Assembly: GCA_951799445.1 (NCBI GenBank)
Contig: OX637293.1
Coordinates: 19,406,001 to 19,470,000, forward strand
Source: Pseudisothecium myosuroides
Taxonomy: Eukaryota > Streptophyta > Bryopsida > Hypnales > Lembophyllaceae
Length of the DNA: 64,000 nucleotides
Direction of reading: 5' to 3'
The notes under the pieces were generated by a model, which ran no database searches, was not told the origin of the DNA, and saw only the letters and a program-made list of their open reading frames with translations. Positions 1-12,791 of the stretch are shown here, in pieces (within the stretch, counting starts at the first letter, position 1; each line of letters starts with the position of its first letter). Position numbers and translations under genes: made by a program.

Positions 1-918
1 AAGTTCTTTGACTACCGGTATGTTTTCACCAAAACGCTCCTAAACTGCCATTTCTAGTACAAGTACCAAATTATAGAAGAAAAAAATCATTTTTTGACAC
101 ATCTAACTATAGGATCTTGTAATACGTTGGTTTGAGAAGATGTGGAATTTGTTTTAGGAATTTCCCTCATGTGGTTTGCAAGATATTAGAGTTTCAATTG
201 ACAAAAGTCAATTTTTTGGCCCTGCAAAAAATAGGGCAGCTGCACTTCGCAAGCTCACTTTTCTATGAAAAAATATCCAAAATGGTCTTGCTTCATTGCA
301 TTCATTCTTCTAGGCAAGTTGGCTACATGCTTGAAAATTTTCAGAATTGTACAACATATAGGGAAAAAATAGTAAGTAGAAAGAAGTAGAGAATGATTCA
401 AAATACAAAACATTAAAAATTTAATTATAGAACTGAAAAATGCCAATTCCAATGATTGTGATTTTGTAATAAACAATCTACATCTTATGGTTTTATTTTT
501 TTCAAAAAATATTGAAAATTGACTGAAATAAACGACTTCAAAGTTTATTTTACAGTAGAAAATCCATAACTGCCCGCAAACTAAAAACCCTCATAACTTT
601 CATCTCCTTGATCAAAATGGGATGATTCAAAGCTTTCCATGTATATATAAATTTGGAAAATCAATTTCAAATTTTTATTTATGAGAAAAGTAATTTTTTT
701 AATCTGCTTAGACTATCTGATCGAGGAAAAAAACTACATATCATACAATAACCTATTAACCAAGTCGTCAAAATTTATGAAAATTGTTGGGCCTTAAAAG
801 AAAAATCTTGTCCACATGTTGTGTGAAGATTTCAGAGAAAAATAAATAAAAAGTCCATACACAGTGAGATGCCCCAAATCACTATGTTGCCATAAAATCC
901 AACTTGGTCCTTTAGGGG
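1..918 (-). mobile_element. TTAA-flanked non-autonomous element, family A (5'-truncated by window edge)
   Basis: The right end reads TTGGTCCTTTAGGGG followed by TTAA at 919-922. The left edge of the window starts a few bases inside the other terminus. The copy is the reverse complement of the elements at 3287-4216 and 19111-20040, sharing the inner GTTTTCACCAAAA segment, the poorly conserved centre and the GTTGCC terminal block. TTAA flanks plus CCC-starting ends are the piggyBac superfamily signature; the assignment is inferred because no transposase is present. Short ORFs inside are not believable genes. Confidence 0.7.
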
Positions 919-922
919 TTAA

Positions 923-1180
923 CCATTAGGTTGTCTTACCTCAAGAAAGTTATTTTACAAGCCATCAAAGTCAACAAATATTTCCATTTGTAGACATGGA
1001 GGTTCATGAGTTTGAATTACAACAATACCTAATTCAAAAGTGGTGCATTCTTGTATAGTAATTGTAAATATTAATATAGTGTCAAATGTCGAGAAATTAG
1101 TATGGGGCAACCTAATTTTACTATTTTGTGTAGATAACATTGTATAACTAGGCAATGGTCATTTCCATGCTTGGAAAGTA
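923..1180. repeat. Interspersed repeat, left part (interrupted by Stowaway)
   Basis: Together with 1756-1915 this matches a second copy at about 7985-8235. Shared blocks include the CATTGT..AAC..AGCAA/GGCAATGG stretch, CCCATGCT/CCATGCTTGG and, on the far side, TTATGCTTT and TTGGTAAACAATT/GTT. The two halves here are split by the Stowaway element. No coding sequence is seen. Confidence 0.5.
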
Positions 1181-1753
1181 CTCCCTCTGTCCCACTAGGA
1201 ACCTCCAAATCAAGCACAATTTTTGTCCCACTAAAAAGCTCCATTTTTAGATCTTGATTGTTGGATAAGTGTTGGCCGTGTTGAACAACCTCGTGGGGGC
1301 AAGTCAAGTGATTAGGGAGCATTCTTTGCCAAGAAAGCTTGGCCTTGCCCACATGAGACACCTTGGACTCGTTGTGCTTCTTTAGACAGCAGTATTGAAA
1401 ATGGATTTGGTGACCACTTTAGCACTTTGAAGAATTATTCTTGAAGTGGTGTAGGGATCTTTGTTGCTGGTATTTAGGTTGCAATAGATGTTTTTAGAAT
1501 CCCAATGTTGCTACCAACTTTTAAATCATCAAGAATGATGGAGTTGGCAGCATTTACAAATTTTGTCAAAAATGGTACTTTCCGCATGGATTTTGTATGC
1601 CTAAACGATGGTGCCTAAAAGTTGGAGATTTTACATAGATCTAAAGGATGGGTTGCTAGTTTTTGAATGCATGTATCACTAGCAAAAAGACTAAAAATGT
1701 AGTTAATTCCTCGTAGGGAAGTTTTTTGGAGGTTTTTAGTGGGACAGAGGGAG
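1181..1753. mobile_element. Stowaway-type MITE (Tc1/mariner superfamily)
   Basis: Both ends carry the classical Stowaway terminus CTCCCTCTGTCCCACTA in inverted orientation, with about 30 bp of terminal inverted repeat. TA dinucleotides flank it at 1179-1180 and 1754-1755. The 573-bp interior has no transposase. A related empty site exists at 8083-8084, where the flanking repeat runs straight through a single TA. This confirms the boundaries and the TA duplication from within the window. Movement in trans by a mariner-type transposase is known for the family. Confidence 0.9.
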
Positions 1754-1755
1754 TA

Positions 1756-3282
1756 TTATGCTTTGTTTAATGCCTAGATGGGACTTATCAATTAATTCAT
1801 AGATGAGGGCTAGATGAAGATCCATATAAGATACTTTTATTCACTAAAGAGGTCCCCTTTCCTAGGATGCAAAAAGGACTCCAGACTCATTTGGTAAACA
1901 ATTGGTTACGTAATACCGTATGTAAAGGTCTGATCTGGCTTTACTTTTGGCGCGCAGATGGATTCGGCAGGTCGTATATTCTAGGATATTCCATAAATTC
2001 ACTTGTAATCTTCCAAAAATTTCACTTGTAATATTTTCAAAAATTCAGACATCCCCAAAAGTACTTAATTTATGTCCGAATCTGACCTTCACGTAGGGTA
2101 TTGAGTTTGAGCAAATGCTTTGTCATATTTGGGTCCACGAGTGGTGGTGAAGAACTCTATTCTAGCGGGTGGCAAACGGATGGTGTTGCACAAGGGTAAG
2201 GACTCATTACAGAAAGAAGTCAATGGCTGCATAGTATTGGGAGATATGAGTAGTAAGTGTGTGAATTGTCAACATCTCCAAATACATGGTCCACTAACTT
2301 ACTAGTCACGACTGTTAATTAATTTGAAATTACCAGAGGCCAGGTGTTTACACGTTGAGTAGTTGATGGATAAAATAACCAATGAGCTTGGAGGACGGAG
2401 ATTGTGATGTCTCGGTAGACCACCTCTCCCCCCTTTTTTCACATAAAAATTACAATAAGATTAAAATTAAAATTAAATTGCTTGTCAAGTTGTCAACCTT
2501 GTAATTTATTTATTTATTTTTATATTATAACAATTAAGCAAAAGACTCGAAATGCTGTAGATTTGAATCTGTCTTTTTCTTATTTCATGGTAATTTTCCA
2601 ATTAACCCAGCTTCAAACGAGGGTTTCTATTTCACTTTCGGGTATTTGGTTATTCCATAAAGCAGCCTATGCGTTCGGCATCAGAGATCCAGCTAATAAA
2701 ACTTAGGCCTTATTTTGTAGTGGTTAATTTTGTATTTTTTAACTCTTGTTGCTAAATTGCGGGTCTTTGGTTCAAAATACAGACTCAAAATTTTCATTTG
2801 TGACAAAGAAAAGAATTCTCTCATTTTTATTGGGGTACAAGTTTAAGGATTTACCCTTATTTGGGTAGTAATGTAATGACATGTTTAAATCCTCAAATGT
2901 GGATGAAACTATTGAATTTAGATGAGAATCCATTTATTAATCCAAAAATATATAAATTCTTCCAAGAAGAGCGACATCATTCTAAGATTTTGTAGCAATT
3001 TTATAATGTCATGTATTAAAAAAGAAAGAATCTACCACTAAGTATTTTTTCAATATACATTTTCGTATTTAATGTGAGCAAATTCTACTTTAAAAAATGT
3101 ATTTTTGGCTAGAAATAAAATCTTATATCTTCAATTTTCAATTGAAGAACTTTAGATTTGAAGTCCACTTAATAGCATAATTCAAGGGTCCAATTGTTAA
3201 AATTCCTACACCAAAAAATACAGAACAATTAATTTTTAAAGCTATAATTTACTACTTTTTGCAAATTCTTGAAGTTCCTAGA
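1756..3282. other. Intergenic, no gene seen
   Basis: 1756-1915 is the right half of the interspersed repeat split by the Stowaway. From about 1925 to 3282 I see AT-rich sequence with only short chance ORFs, and no splice-bounded coding segment or recognisable element end. Confidence 0.5.
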
Positions 3283-3286
3283 TTAA

Positions 3287-4216
3287 CCCCTGAAGGACCA
3301 ACACGCGTTTTTTGGCAACATAGAAATTTTGGGCAAGTACGTGTGACTAGAGATTTGCATATTTTAGGTTGCAATTTTAATAGAAGGTGGAGACAAGGAA
3401 TAACTTTCATATGCACTAAATTTCATGACATTTGGAAATATGAGTCAAAAGTTATAGCCAAATATGTTACTTTTTTTCGGCAAGGCAGTCTGGGCAAATC
3501 AGAAAAAATCACTTTTTTCAAAAACAAAAATTTGAAATTGGTTCTTTAGAGTTATATATATATAGGGGGGAGCTTTTAATCATTCCATTTTGATCAATGA
3601 GTCGAAAGTTACGAGGAGATTTAGTTTGCAGACACTTGTGGATACTCTACTCTAAAATAAACTTTGATGTCTTTTGTCTTATTCAATTTTTGATATTTTT
3701 TGAAAAAAATAAAATCATAGGATGTAGATTATTTGTTATAACATTGCAAGGATTGGGATTGCCATTTTTCAATTCCATATTTCAATTCTTAACAATTTAG
3801 TATTTTCAATCATTCTCTACTTCTTTCTACTTACTATTTTCTTCCAATGTATTCTGCAACTCCAAATGATCTAAATTTTTTTAAAGCATATTGCCAACTT
3901 TTCTAGAAAAAAGAATTTAAAGAAGCACCACCATTATGGACATTTTTTCATAGAAAAGTGAGCTTGTGAAGTGCAGCTGCCCTGTTTTTTGCAGGACCAA
4001 AAAAATGATTTCAATGGATTTGAATGCTTTTATCTTGCAATCCATGATGTGGAAATTTCTGAAATTTTTACCACATGTTTTCAAGTCAACATACTACTAG
4101 AAGATCCTACAGTCACATGTGTCAAAAAAAGTTTTTTTTCAAAAATTTGGTACTCGTACTAAAAATGGCAATTTTTGAGAGTTTTTGGTGAAAATATAGT
4201 CATGGAACTTTACGGG
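3287..4216 (+). mobile_element. TTAA-flanked non-autonomous element, family A (complete copy)
   Basis: It is flanked by TTAA at 3283-3286 and 4217-4220. The left end reads CCCCTGAAGGACCAA. The right end reads GGAACTTTACGGG, a mutated ..CTTTAGGGG. Its 930-bp length equals that of the copy at 19111-20040. No transposase is encoded; only short ORFs occur. It is piggyBac-like by target site and termini (inference). Confidence 0.75.
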
Positions 4217-4220
4217 TTAA

Positions 4221-4938
4221 TAAAACTAATAATTAGTTTTACATATATTAAAAGATACTTCGTATTAGATTTTGTTTATTGTGTATAAGTCTTGATAAAG
4301 ACCAATCAGGTGGCACTTTTGGCAATTTTGGGAAACTTATTAATGTAATGTATCACCTCATCATTGTTGTAATGCTCACCTAATTTTTTGTTTCAATAAG
4401 TTTTATGTTTTAGAAAACTTTTTGGAAAATAAAAATTTCAAACTAAATTTAATAAGTATTTTTCCTTAAATTCCCTAAAGATCAAAACAAAATAAATAAT
4501 ATACGACATTTGATACTTTTGAATCTAATGAAGATTTCTAAAAATGATTGATATGATTTGGATTATTTTCATGTACATATATGGTCATGCACCTATAAAA
4601 AAATTGTTTGGCACAAAGTTTTTCTTTATGGAGTATGCAATAGGAAATTTATTTTTTAAATAATTGAAAATATGGTAGATTAGCACTTGGGGGTAACTAT
4701 TGGCAAACACATTGTTGTGTACAACATGAAATTTGTAGATCCAAGATTATATACTTGATATGTCACGTGGTTTATAAGAATCAGAGTTTTCAAAAAGAAT
4801 TTGTGACTAGGTGTATGGCATCAAATTCAAAAAGTACATGCCAAAATATCATTCATGAAATTTATAATTTTTTCATCTTTGCAAATGCATCCCTTTTCAA
4901 TAGGTTTTGATCTTAAGCATTTTGAATTTAAAAATAAA

Positions 4939-5002
<64 letters not shown>

Positions 5003-6661
5003 GTCATTGCACGCAACACTTGTACTATTTTCTGTCACATGATGCATGCTGATTAGTTTTTTGGCTATAAATTTTGCGATCTAGCTCCAAATGATTTGAA
5101 ATTTATAGAAAAGGTACTGATGACTATTATACACCTTGCATGATTTTTTAGAAATTTTGAAAAATGTTTTACTATATAAAAATAGCCCCCGATAATATGT
5201 CACACTTGCCAATTTGGAGGTTTTTAGTACTATTTAGTACCCATAAAAACGAATTTGGAGCTGAAATTTGGTAGAGATGGTCTTCTAGTAGACTTGTAGC
5301 TATTGTCCAAAGGAATTCTAAAAATAATTAATTTTGTGTCGTGTGGAAGTCCACAAAGCGAGCTTCTTTCTGCTTGCATTTAAAAATACATAAAACATTA
5401 TTTTGGTTTTTTTTTTGGTGAATGACCATCTCCATAGAGTTTTTACAAATGGAAATTTTTTTATTTTTTTATTTAATTTTATTTCCTATTTTTAACTAAT
5501 TAAAAGATCAAAGTATCTATTTTCTTGAGATTTGGCACTTTTCTAGTTCTCCAACTTAGAGAATTTTTCTATGCATTTCCTTTGGTGGTTACCTTCATCT
5601 TAAAGTTGTATACATTAGTCATATTTTTTAAAAAATTTAGAAATTATTTTTCTATTTTTAAAGTACTCCAGAAAAAAGTCATGAGTACTGTTCAAAACGC
5701 AACAAAACTGACAGGTGTTTCGTGCAATCACCCATATATATATATGGAAATGCAAGATTGCAATATCATATTTTCAAGTGCAAAAGTTATAAATTTGATG
5801 TCTAAACAAACCACCTTGGGTTTTGCCTTTGAAGCTATGTGGATTTTAGATGGTCTCTTTTGTTTGGTAGGATGGTTGGTGTCTTAATTTGGCACGACAC
5901 TATTCTTTTCTATCTTTATTTCCTTTCACTACGGAAATTTATTGATCTTTATCAATTATAGTGTTATATCTCCATTTCCATGTAAAGATAATTTCCTAAT
6001 ACCTTTTATTATACAAATTAGATTTTTTCCAATTTTGGATAGTTTCTAATATTTTTAGATTTTTATTTATTCTTTTGATTTTTTTGTTTACCTTTGGATT
6101 GTCATCTTCTTCATGTTTAGATTTGTATTCCAATCAATATTGCAATTGTTATCAAGAATTTAGTAGCGGAAGCAATTGTAAGTAGTTTCTTCCAAAAAAA
6201 GATAAGGTAATCTAAATGTATAGATAGCTTTGAATGAAATGAATATTATAAAAGATAATTAAAATATAATAAATAAATAATTATTTTATTTTACTTAGAA
6301 AAGGATATTTGAGCATAATAATTATTGAAGTTTAAATATATTTTTATACTTTCTATCAATTAAAATCTTTTTAAATGTTATCCAATTCAATTTCAAGATA
6401 CTGCACCAGGTTTATTGTTTGAGAATTAAATAACTTTATATTACCTATGTCAATCAATATGGACCTCTTTGCTATTAGTCATAGCACGTTAGTTGAAAAC
6501 CCGTATCATTAATACAAAAGAATTTCCAATATATAGACCAAATGAACCTTGAGGTCATCATTGAAAATACAACCAATATCAACAAAATAGAGAGAAGTTG
6601 TAAGAATACAAAATCAAAACCAAAAGAATTTTTAAACATTCAAATTTAGCAAATTTACAAA
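4221..6661. other. Intergenic, AT-rich, no gene seen
   Basis: It holds a long (TA)n run at about 4940-5000 and otherwise low-complexity AT-rich DNA. The 120-codon ORF at 5525-5887 has the Phe/Leu/Lys bias expected of translated AT-rich non-coding DNA, no domain, and no splice partners, so it is not called. Confidence 0.5.
4940..5000. repeat. (TA)n microsatellite
   Basis: About 60 bp of uninterrupted TA dinucleotides. Similar but shorter TA runs occur at 7738-7757, 37118-37146, 43577-43606 and 50744-50782. Confidence 0.95.
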
Positions 6662-6665
6662 TTAA

Positions 6666-7408
6666 CCCCTAAAGGACCAAGGTGCGTTTTTTTGGCAACA
6701 TAGCAATTTTGGGCAGCTCACTACGAATGGAGTTTTTATTTATTTTTCTTTGAAAATTTCACACAATATGTGCCCGAGGAGTAGCTTTAAGGCCCAACAA
6801 TTTTCATAACTTTTGACTTCATGGTTAAAAAGTTATTGCATAATATGTGATTTTTATTGCTCGGCGGGCAGCCCGGGCAACCCAAAAAACTTCTTTAAAA
6901 ATCACTTTTTTAAAAAATAAAAATTTAAAATTGGTTCTTTAGGTTTATATCTACGCGGGAAGCTTTGAATCATTCCATTTGGCTTAACGAGTCAAAAGTT
7001 ATGAGGAGTTTTAGTTTGTGGGTAGGTTTGGAGTCTTTGAAAGCCATACCTACCCGCAAACTAAAACTCCTCATAACTTTTGACTCGTTAAGCCAAATGG
7101 AATGATTCAAAGCTTCCCGCGTAGATATAAACCTAAATAACCAATTTTAAATTTTTATTTTTTAAAAAAGTGATTTTTAAAGAAGTTTTTTGGGCTGCCC
7201 GGGCTGCCCGCCGAGCAATAAAAATCACATATCATGCAATAACTTTTTAACCATGAAGTCAAAAGTTATGAAAATTGTTGGGCCTTAAAGCTACTCCTCG
7301 GGCACATATTGTGTGAAATTTTCAAAGAAAAATAAATAAAAACTCCATTCGTAGTGAGCTGCCCAAAATTGCTATGTTGCCAAAAAATGCACCTTGGTCC
7401 TTTAAGGG
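6666..7408. mobile_element. Foldback TTAA element, family B (near-perfect palindrome)
   Basis: TTAA lies at 6662-6665 and 7409-7412. The ends are CCCCTAAAGGACCAAGGTGC and its near-exact complement. The two arms of about 365 bp are almost identical and meet around 7037-7050, so a transcript would fold into one long hairpin. The arm sequence is the GGACCAAG-side portion of family A, so the element looks like an inverted duplication of a family A terminus. High arm identity suggests a young copy or ongoing arm homogenisation (inference). Confidence 0.85.
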
Positions 7409-7412
7409 TTAA

Positions 7413-8798
7413 GTTTCAAAAGGTAAGATTTCAAGATTTCAAATAGGCATGAATATCTACATATGACAGAATTTGATTTCAAAGAAATTTAACCTTTAAA
7501 TGTTCAACCATCCATTGAATGACTGATGAATATTTTGAAAAATCCTCTTCATCAAATTGATATGGAACCCTTATCTTCAAGGAATATTCAGTAGTATATC
7601 AATCAAAACACCAGAAATCATTTTTTGAGAATCAGTAGCATATATATTTTAGAAGTGTTACAATATTTTGTTGTAAAATTTTTAATTAACATTTTAATTT
7701 TAGTTCAAGCACTTGGGGGTTAATTTAAAAAAAATCAATATATATATATATATATATTTTGAGTCCAAATTGTCTAAAATTACCACTTTCCAAAGCATCA
7801 AGGAAAAAATGGAATTGGCACAAAATTATATGGAGTACTATCCTATGTGAAGGTTAGATTCAACATAAATCATTTTGGTCAAAAAGTGCCATAAATCATT
7901 TTGTAGTTGATTTACAATGACATAGACCTTTCAAAATCCAAAGTTGAAATTCAATTTTGGCACATTTTTGCCAGACTAACCTTATGTATAGTAGATTATT
8001 ATTGGAATGTGTGGAAAAAAATTTAACCTTTGATTTCATAGCATTGTCTAACCAAGCAAGGGTCTTTCCCATGCTGAAAAGGTATTATGCTTTTCTAGAT
8101 ATCTAGGAGAGATTTATTAGTTAATTCAAAGATTGGGGGTGGTTGAAGAGCTATATTATAGAATTTTGTTCCATGTAGGGGTCTCTTTTTCACAAGAATG
8201 CAAAAGGATCCCTTGCCTTGTTGGTAAACAATGTTAGAACATGGCTACTCTTACGCACAAGGAATATGACACTCTTCAAATGTGGATGAAAAGTGTTACA
8301 AGATCCTCAGGCAATACTCTCTTAAGACTCAATCCTAGCGTATCAAGGATTAGCCCCTGAAATCATTGTTCATCCTAAGTTTAGTTGCTTTATCCTTTAT
8401 TTTACTTGATGAGTGGTCACTCGACTATTTATTGGTCATATTTGGTGAGCAAGGGTGAGGAATAAGGAAATTGAGGGCGCCTCAAAAGTAAATGAAGAAT
8501 TCGAGTGTCCCAAGTTTGGCAACTAAGAGTGGCCATGCTATTACCTTATGTGTCCACTCTAATAATAAGATTTAGCGTTTGAACTGAAAAGCCAAAATTG
8601 AAAATGTGCTTCCCAACGAGTTGCTTGATGAATACTCTTGCAAGGTTGGGGTACACTCACATTCTTGACAATCCAAGTCATCAATTTGCAGTGCCCTTTA
8701 AGAAGTTCCAAAGTTTCAAACAACGCCTTTTTTTTACTATAGCTCTGGTGTTCCTAGCAACATGCCATTGAACTAAATTTGGAGGAATATGAGTGTAT
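7413..8798. other. Intergenic; includes empty-site copy of interspersed repeat
   Basis: A (TA)n run lies at 7738-7757. About 7985-8235 is the uninterrupted copy of the repeat that carries the Stowaway at 1181-1753. The TA at 8083-8084 is the empty insertion site. No gene is evident in the remainder. Confidence 0.55.
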
Positions 8799-8800
8799 TA

Positions 8801-9128
8801 AGGTAGGAGGTCCTGAAATTGCTCATTTCAGAGCTAAAACTGAATTTTGGGGAGGTAAAACGCCTCAATATATTTTTCAGTGAATTTTCCTTGAAAGACA
8901 AGAGGAATTGGCATCTAACCCAAGTCGATTCATATTTTTTGGAACTTTCTAAAATTAGTTATGAAATTTTGAAGTTGAAGTGGCATAGAGCTCTAAAATC
9001 GCCCACCCCCTAAAATGTACATTGTTTGTACATCGCTGAAGGCTATGAAAAAGCAACATGTACAAGCAGTGTACATTTGAGTAGGGTGGGCGATTTTAGA
9101 GCCTGTGCGATTTCAGGACCTCCTACCT
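8801..9128. mobile_element. TA-flanked MITE with AGGTAGGAGG ends
   Basis: The inverted termini AGGTAGGAGGTCCTGAAATT and its complement lie between TA at 8799-8800 and 9129-9130. The 328-bp interior contains two inverted TGTACATT-type motifs near the middle. The ORF inside is also found in other copies and reflects repeat sequence, not a gene. TA duplication suggests Tc1/mariner mobilisation (inference). Relatives are at 20537, 21869, 22677, 23148, 26139 and, degenerate, at 9377, 27745 and 34721. Confidence 0.8.
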
Positions 9129-9376
9129 TAGCTCCTTTATGTCAGAGCTTGCAAAATTTTGCCCGAAGAGTAGCGAAGTTCCAAATATGCCCTCTCGCCC
9201 TTTTGAATCAATTGGGTTGCATTGCATTCCCATTCAAATTTTGCAGAATCGCAAGGACAGCAAAGTCCACAGAAATCTCAGTTCCGGATTGGACCTTAAT
9301 CCCATTTTAATTGCAAAAACTGCTCATAGGGCTCCCAACAACTTAATTCAGTGGGTCCTCTTTGGACACCTAGCAA

Positions 9377-9594
9377 GGCGGGAGGTCCATAAATAGACCA
9401 GGGTCCAAAAAAGTGTCCTCTCCTGTGCAGATGTACCATAGATGTACATTTGCTTTCTTGAATACATCACCAATGTACCAATAGTGAACATATCAGCGGC
9501 TGAATGTTTATAGCAACTACTTGATTCCAACTTCAAAATTCATAACTAATAATTCCACCAAGGACCAAAAAAATATGAAACAACTTGAGTTTGA
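9377..9594. mobile_element. Degenerate AGGTAGG-family copy, truncated
   Basis: The left end reads GGCGGGAGGTCC. Inner blocks shared with 23148-23463 include GTGTACATT-like motifs, CAACTTCAAAATTCATAACT and ATATGAAACAACTTG. It stops where the family B arm begins near 9595, so the B element probably interrupted it. Confidence 0.55.
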
Positions 9595-10528
9595 TGGTTT
9601 TGAGAGACTCCATACCTACCCGCAAACTAAAACTCTTCATAACTTTTGACTCATTGATGCAAATTGAATGATTCAAAGCTTCACACTTCTATAGAAAATA
9701 AAAAAATAAAAACAAATGTTTAAGTGCCGAGGTGACATAGTAGTCAATTGTAGGGAATAGAGATATAATGGAAATAAAATATGTCATCCTCTAAAGGAGA
9801 ATTCCATGGCTATAAGGTCGAACATCATTTCTAAAGTCAATTTGGTCTATTAAATTTGGAGAGTTCACTTAGAATGTCCATTAGGAACCATGTGCAAACA
9901 AAATTTAGGACCCCATATATTATACCATAAAATTTAAATTTAAAAAAATAAAAAAAATGAATAGATTTTTATACTTTAAATGTTTATATTTTGAGTTATT
10001 TTTATTTATATTTATATTTATTAATAATAATTAACTATAAATTTTTGAAGTATTAAGATACACTGTAAAGCTGAAAAATAACTTTTACACCCCTATATTG
10101 TGTAAGAAAAAAATGTCTAAAAAATGAAAAAAATAATTCCTAAAAATAATTTTCTATTGAAAGTTCAATTTGAGTTCAATATTGCTGCAATGATAATCTA
10201 AATGTATTCTCTATAAATATTTGAGTTGAAAAACATGCCAATTTATAAAAATCTAAAGAACTAATTTCAAATTTTTATTTTAAAAAAGAATGATTTTTAA
10301 AGAAGTTTTTTTGAGCTGCCTGGGCTGCCTGCCGACCAATGAAAATTACATATCATGTAATAACTTTTTAACTATGTAGTCAAAAGTTATAAAAATTGTT
10401 GGGTCTTAAAACTACTCCTTGGGCACATGCTGTATAAAATTTTCAAAGAAAAAAAAAAAAAACTCCATTCGTAGTGACTTGGCCAAAATTGCTATGTTGC
10501 CAAAAAACGAAGTTTGGTCCTTTAGGGG
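9595..10528. mobile_element. Partial family B arm, interrupted
   Basis: 9595-9690 matches the centre-proximal part of a family B arm (CATACCTACCCGCAAACTAA). 10230-10528 matches the rest, ending TTTGGTCCTTTAGGGG with TTAA at 10529-10532. About 540 bp of AT-rich sequence separates the two blocks, and the second arm is missing. It looks like a decayed foldback copy with an insertion. Confidence 0.6.
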
Positions 10529-10532
10529 TTAA

Positions 10533-11165
10533 ATTCTTTTTTTCTAAATTCTTTTTTAGTCTACATAGAAAGATTTGATTCATTCCATATAAATAGGTGA
10601 TGTGAAAGTTATGGAGCATCTTGATTTGTGGGCAATCATAGCATTTTTTTTGAAAGAATAACATATTGGATATATACTCAATTTTTACAATTTTCAAAAA
10701 AGAAGTTTGATAGAGTTTCGTTTGTGCGGTTAGAAAATCTCATTGTTGGAATTAATGTATGTCAATTCTATTTTAGAGCTATTAATGATTTAGATTTTTC
10801 TTCTATCTCATATGTACTTAATAATTTTTTAAAGAATGATAATCAATTTTTTAAATTTTTTTAAATTCCAAACTCTCAATTAAATTCTTCAGCATAATTA
10901 TTTAAATTCAAAATCTATATCAATTTCAAACAATTTAAGTTAAAAAAATTCAAAATCTTACAACCTAGTCAAACAATGGATTTTTTTTCACTTTAAACAC
11001 AATATCTTGCAATCTATGGGGTCAAAGTATTTGAAGGTTCTTCCACACAATTACATATTAGTTTAGTGCAAAATCCTACAATTAGATATGGAAAAAAAAT
11101 TCCACTTTTGTAATAGAAGTGACAATTTTGGTGTAAAAAGGGCCTTAGTCTTATAGGATGTTAAA
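10533..11165 (-). mobile_element. Family C element fragment
   Basis: It matches the distal two thirds of the family C copy at 17831-18738: GAAAGATTTGATTCATTCCAT, GAGCTATTAATGATTTAG and the block before ACAATTTTGGTGTAAAAAGG. The proximal TTAA terminus is absent. Confidence 0.5.
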
Positions 11166-11226
11166 AAAAGTATTTCACACTTAACCCCTAATTTATTTTT
11201 GCATTAGAAGGCCTAAACTTCTTTAA

Positions 11227-11740
11227 TTCCTAAATGCCTAATGCACACCATTTGGGTTTAAACATAACTTTTAAGTTAAATTAATGCCTATGAAGTCAAT
11301 ATTTTTTAATAAGATTTTTCTATTTAAGATTTTGTGGAGAGGGATGCTATTACAAAATTTGATTTTTTAGTGGTAAGAAATCTTAGAAATGAGCCTCCAA
11401 AACACTAGATATTGGAAAAATAATTACATGCATAATCATTTAAAAAAGTTATAGAATAAATATTTAAAAACATTAAATTGATTATTCTTGTATATGTCAT
11501 GTATTTTCACCTCATATTTTTTATGACCATGATTTCAAACTTTACATGCAAAGAGTGGATCTGCAAGGCTTCAAATTACTTTTAAAAAATTTACTTTATC
11601 ATGATCAACATTATGATCTTTCAATTCAGAAATGCTATTATTGTATGTGTTTTCCTAAGAGATCTATACTAAATGTAGTTTAAGATTGTACAATTACAAT
11701 TTTTTAGCTGGTTTGGATTAGTGTCCAGGTAATTCCACCA
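11227..11740 (+). mobile_element. Family D element, degenerate third copy
   Basis: It starts at TTAA 11223-11226 followed by TTCCTAAATGCC. It shares GAAATGAGCCTC..AACACTAGAT and ATGACC..GATTTCAAA blocks with the better copies at 25403-26055 and 45898-46557. The right end is unclear. Confidence 0.45.
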
Positions 11741-12787
11741 TTTTGAAAACAATGCAAATGGTTTTTATTTTTTTATTCTTTTATAAGGTCGGACCACCCA
11801 ATATCAACCAGGAGCCAATTCCCAACCTGTAGGGTGTTCCATTTCCAACCAAGGCTTAGAATGTTTTCTTTTTCTTTTTCAAGGTTGGAACTAATAAGGT
11901 CATGACACATGTCCCAGAGTGTCATAAAATATATGGAAAATACTGAGTGGGAAAGTAGTTTTGGCTATGATTGGATTTAGAAGACTCTAGTGATTGGTAA
12001 TGGGTTCGGAACACTTTTTGGCTACCGGAATTCATAGTAATTTCAATTTTGAGGATAAAATTACACAAAACTTTAGATCCAATTTTTACATTTTTTAGCT
12101 AACTTGCTAAAATATGTTTTCTTCAAAGTAAAAATCCAACCAATGTAGAAATAAAAAACAATTAATTATTATTCCTTCTTAAATGTTTGTAATTATCTTT
12201 CAAAACTTTAGGAAAAAAGGCATGGTTTCTACAATTTCAACAATTTGTTAATAAATAGGAGAAATGAGTTGGAAATACAAAAATATTCCAAAGACAAAAA
12301 CACTTGGTTTTCATTTTTTAAATGTAATTTAGAATAAGAGACATATAATGCAAGGGACAACTAAATTTTTGTGAAATTGAATTTTGTCAAGTCCAATGGT
12401 GAGAATGCTTTAAGAAACCATTTATATTTGTGAACTTTTTTCTTAATTAATTGTGAAGATTGAGAATTTGTGGAAATTTTCATATTTTTCAAACGGATAT
12501 GAAGCTAAATTATCCAAGCTTTATTTTTTTAGTTATATATTTATATTTATACATCAAATAAAAATATATATACATTTTAAACTACAATTGAATTTGTTTT
12601 GTTATGAAGTTTTTTAGGAAATTGAATGAATGAAGTAAAAAAATGAGAAAATCAATCAAAGTTTCATTTAAGAGGGGTGAAAGAGTTTAAAAATTGAGAA
12701 GGAACCTATTTGTGAATTGTAGTTCCTTTTAATTTTTTGATAAAAGGACTTTAATTTTAGAAGGACACCAAGGACAGTTTGTAATCT
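11741..12787. other. Intergenic, nothing recognised
   Basis: AT-rich unique-looking sequence. Read on both strands, I see no coding segment, element terminus or RNA gene. Confidence 0.5.
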
Positions 12788-12791
12788 TTAA

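Noticed and set aside
5525..5887. 120-codon ORF
   Set aside because: Phe/Leu/Ile/Lys-rich as expected of AT-rich DNA read by chance, with no family resemblance or splice sites.
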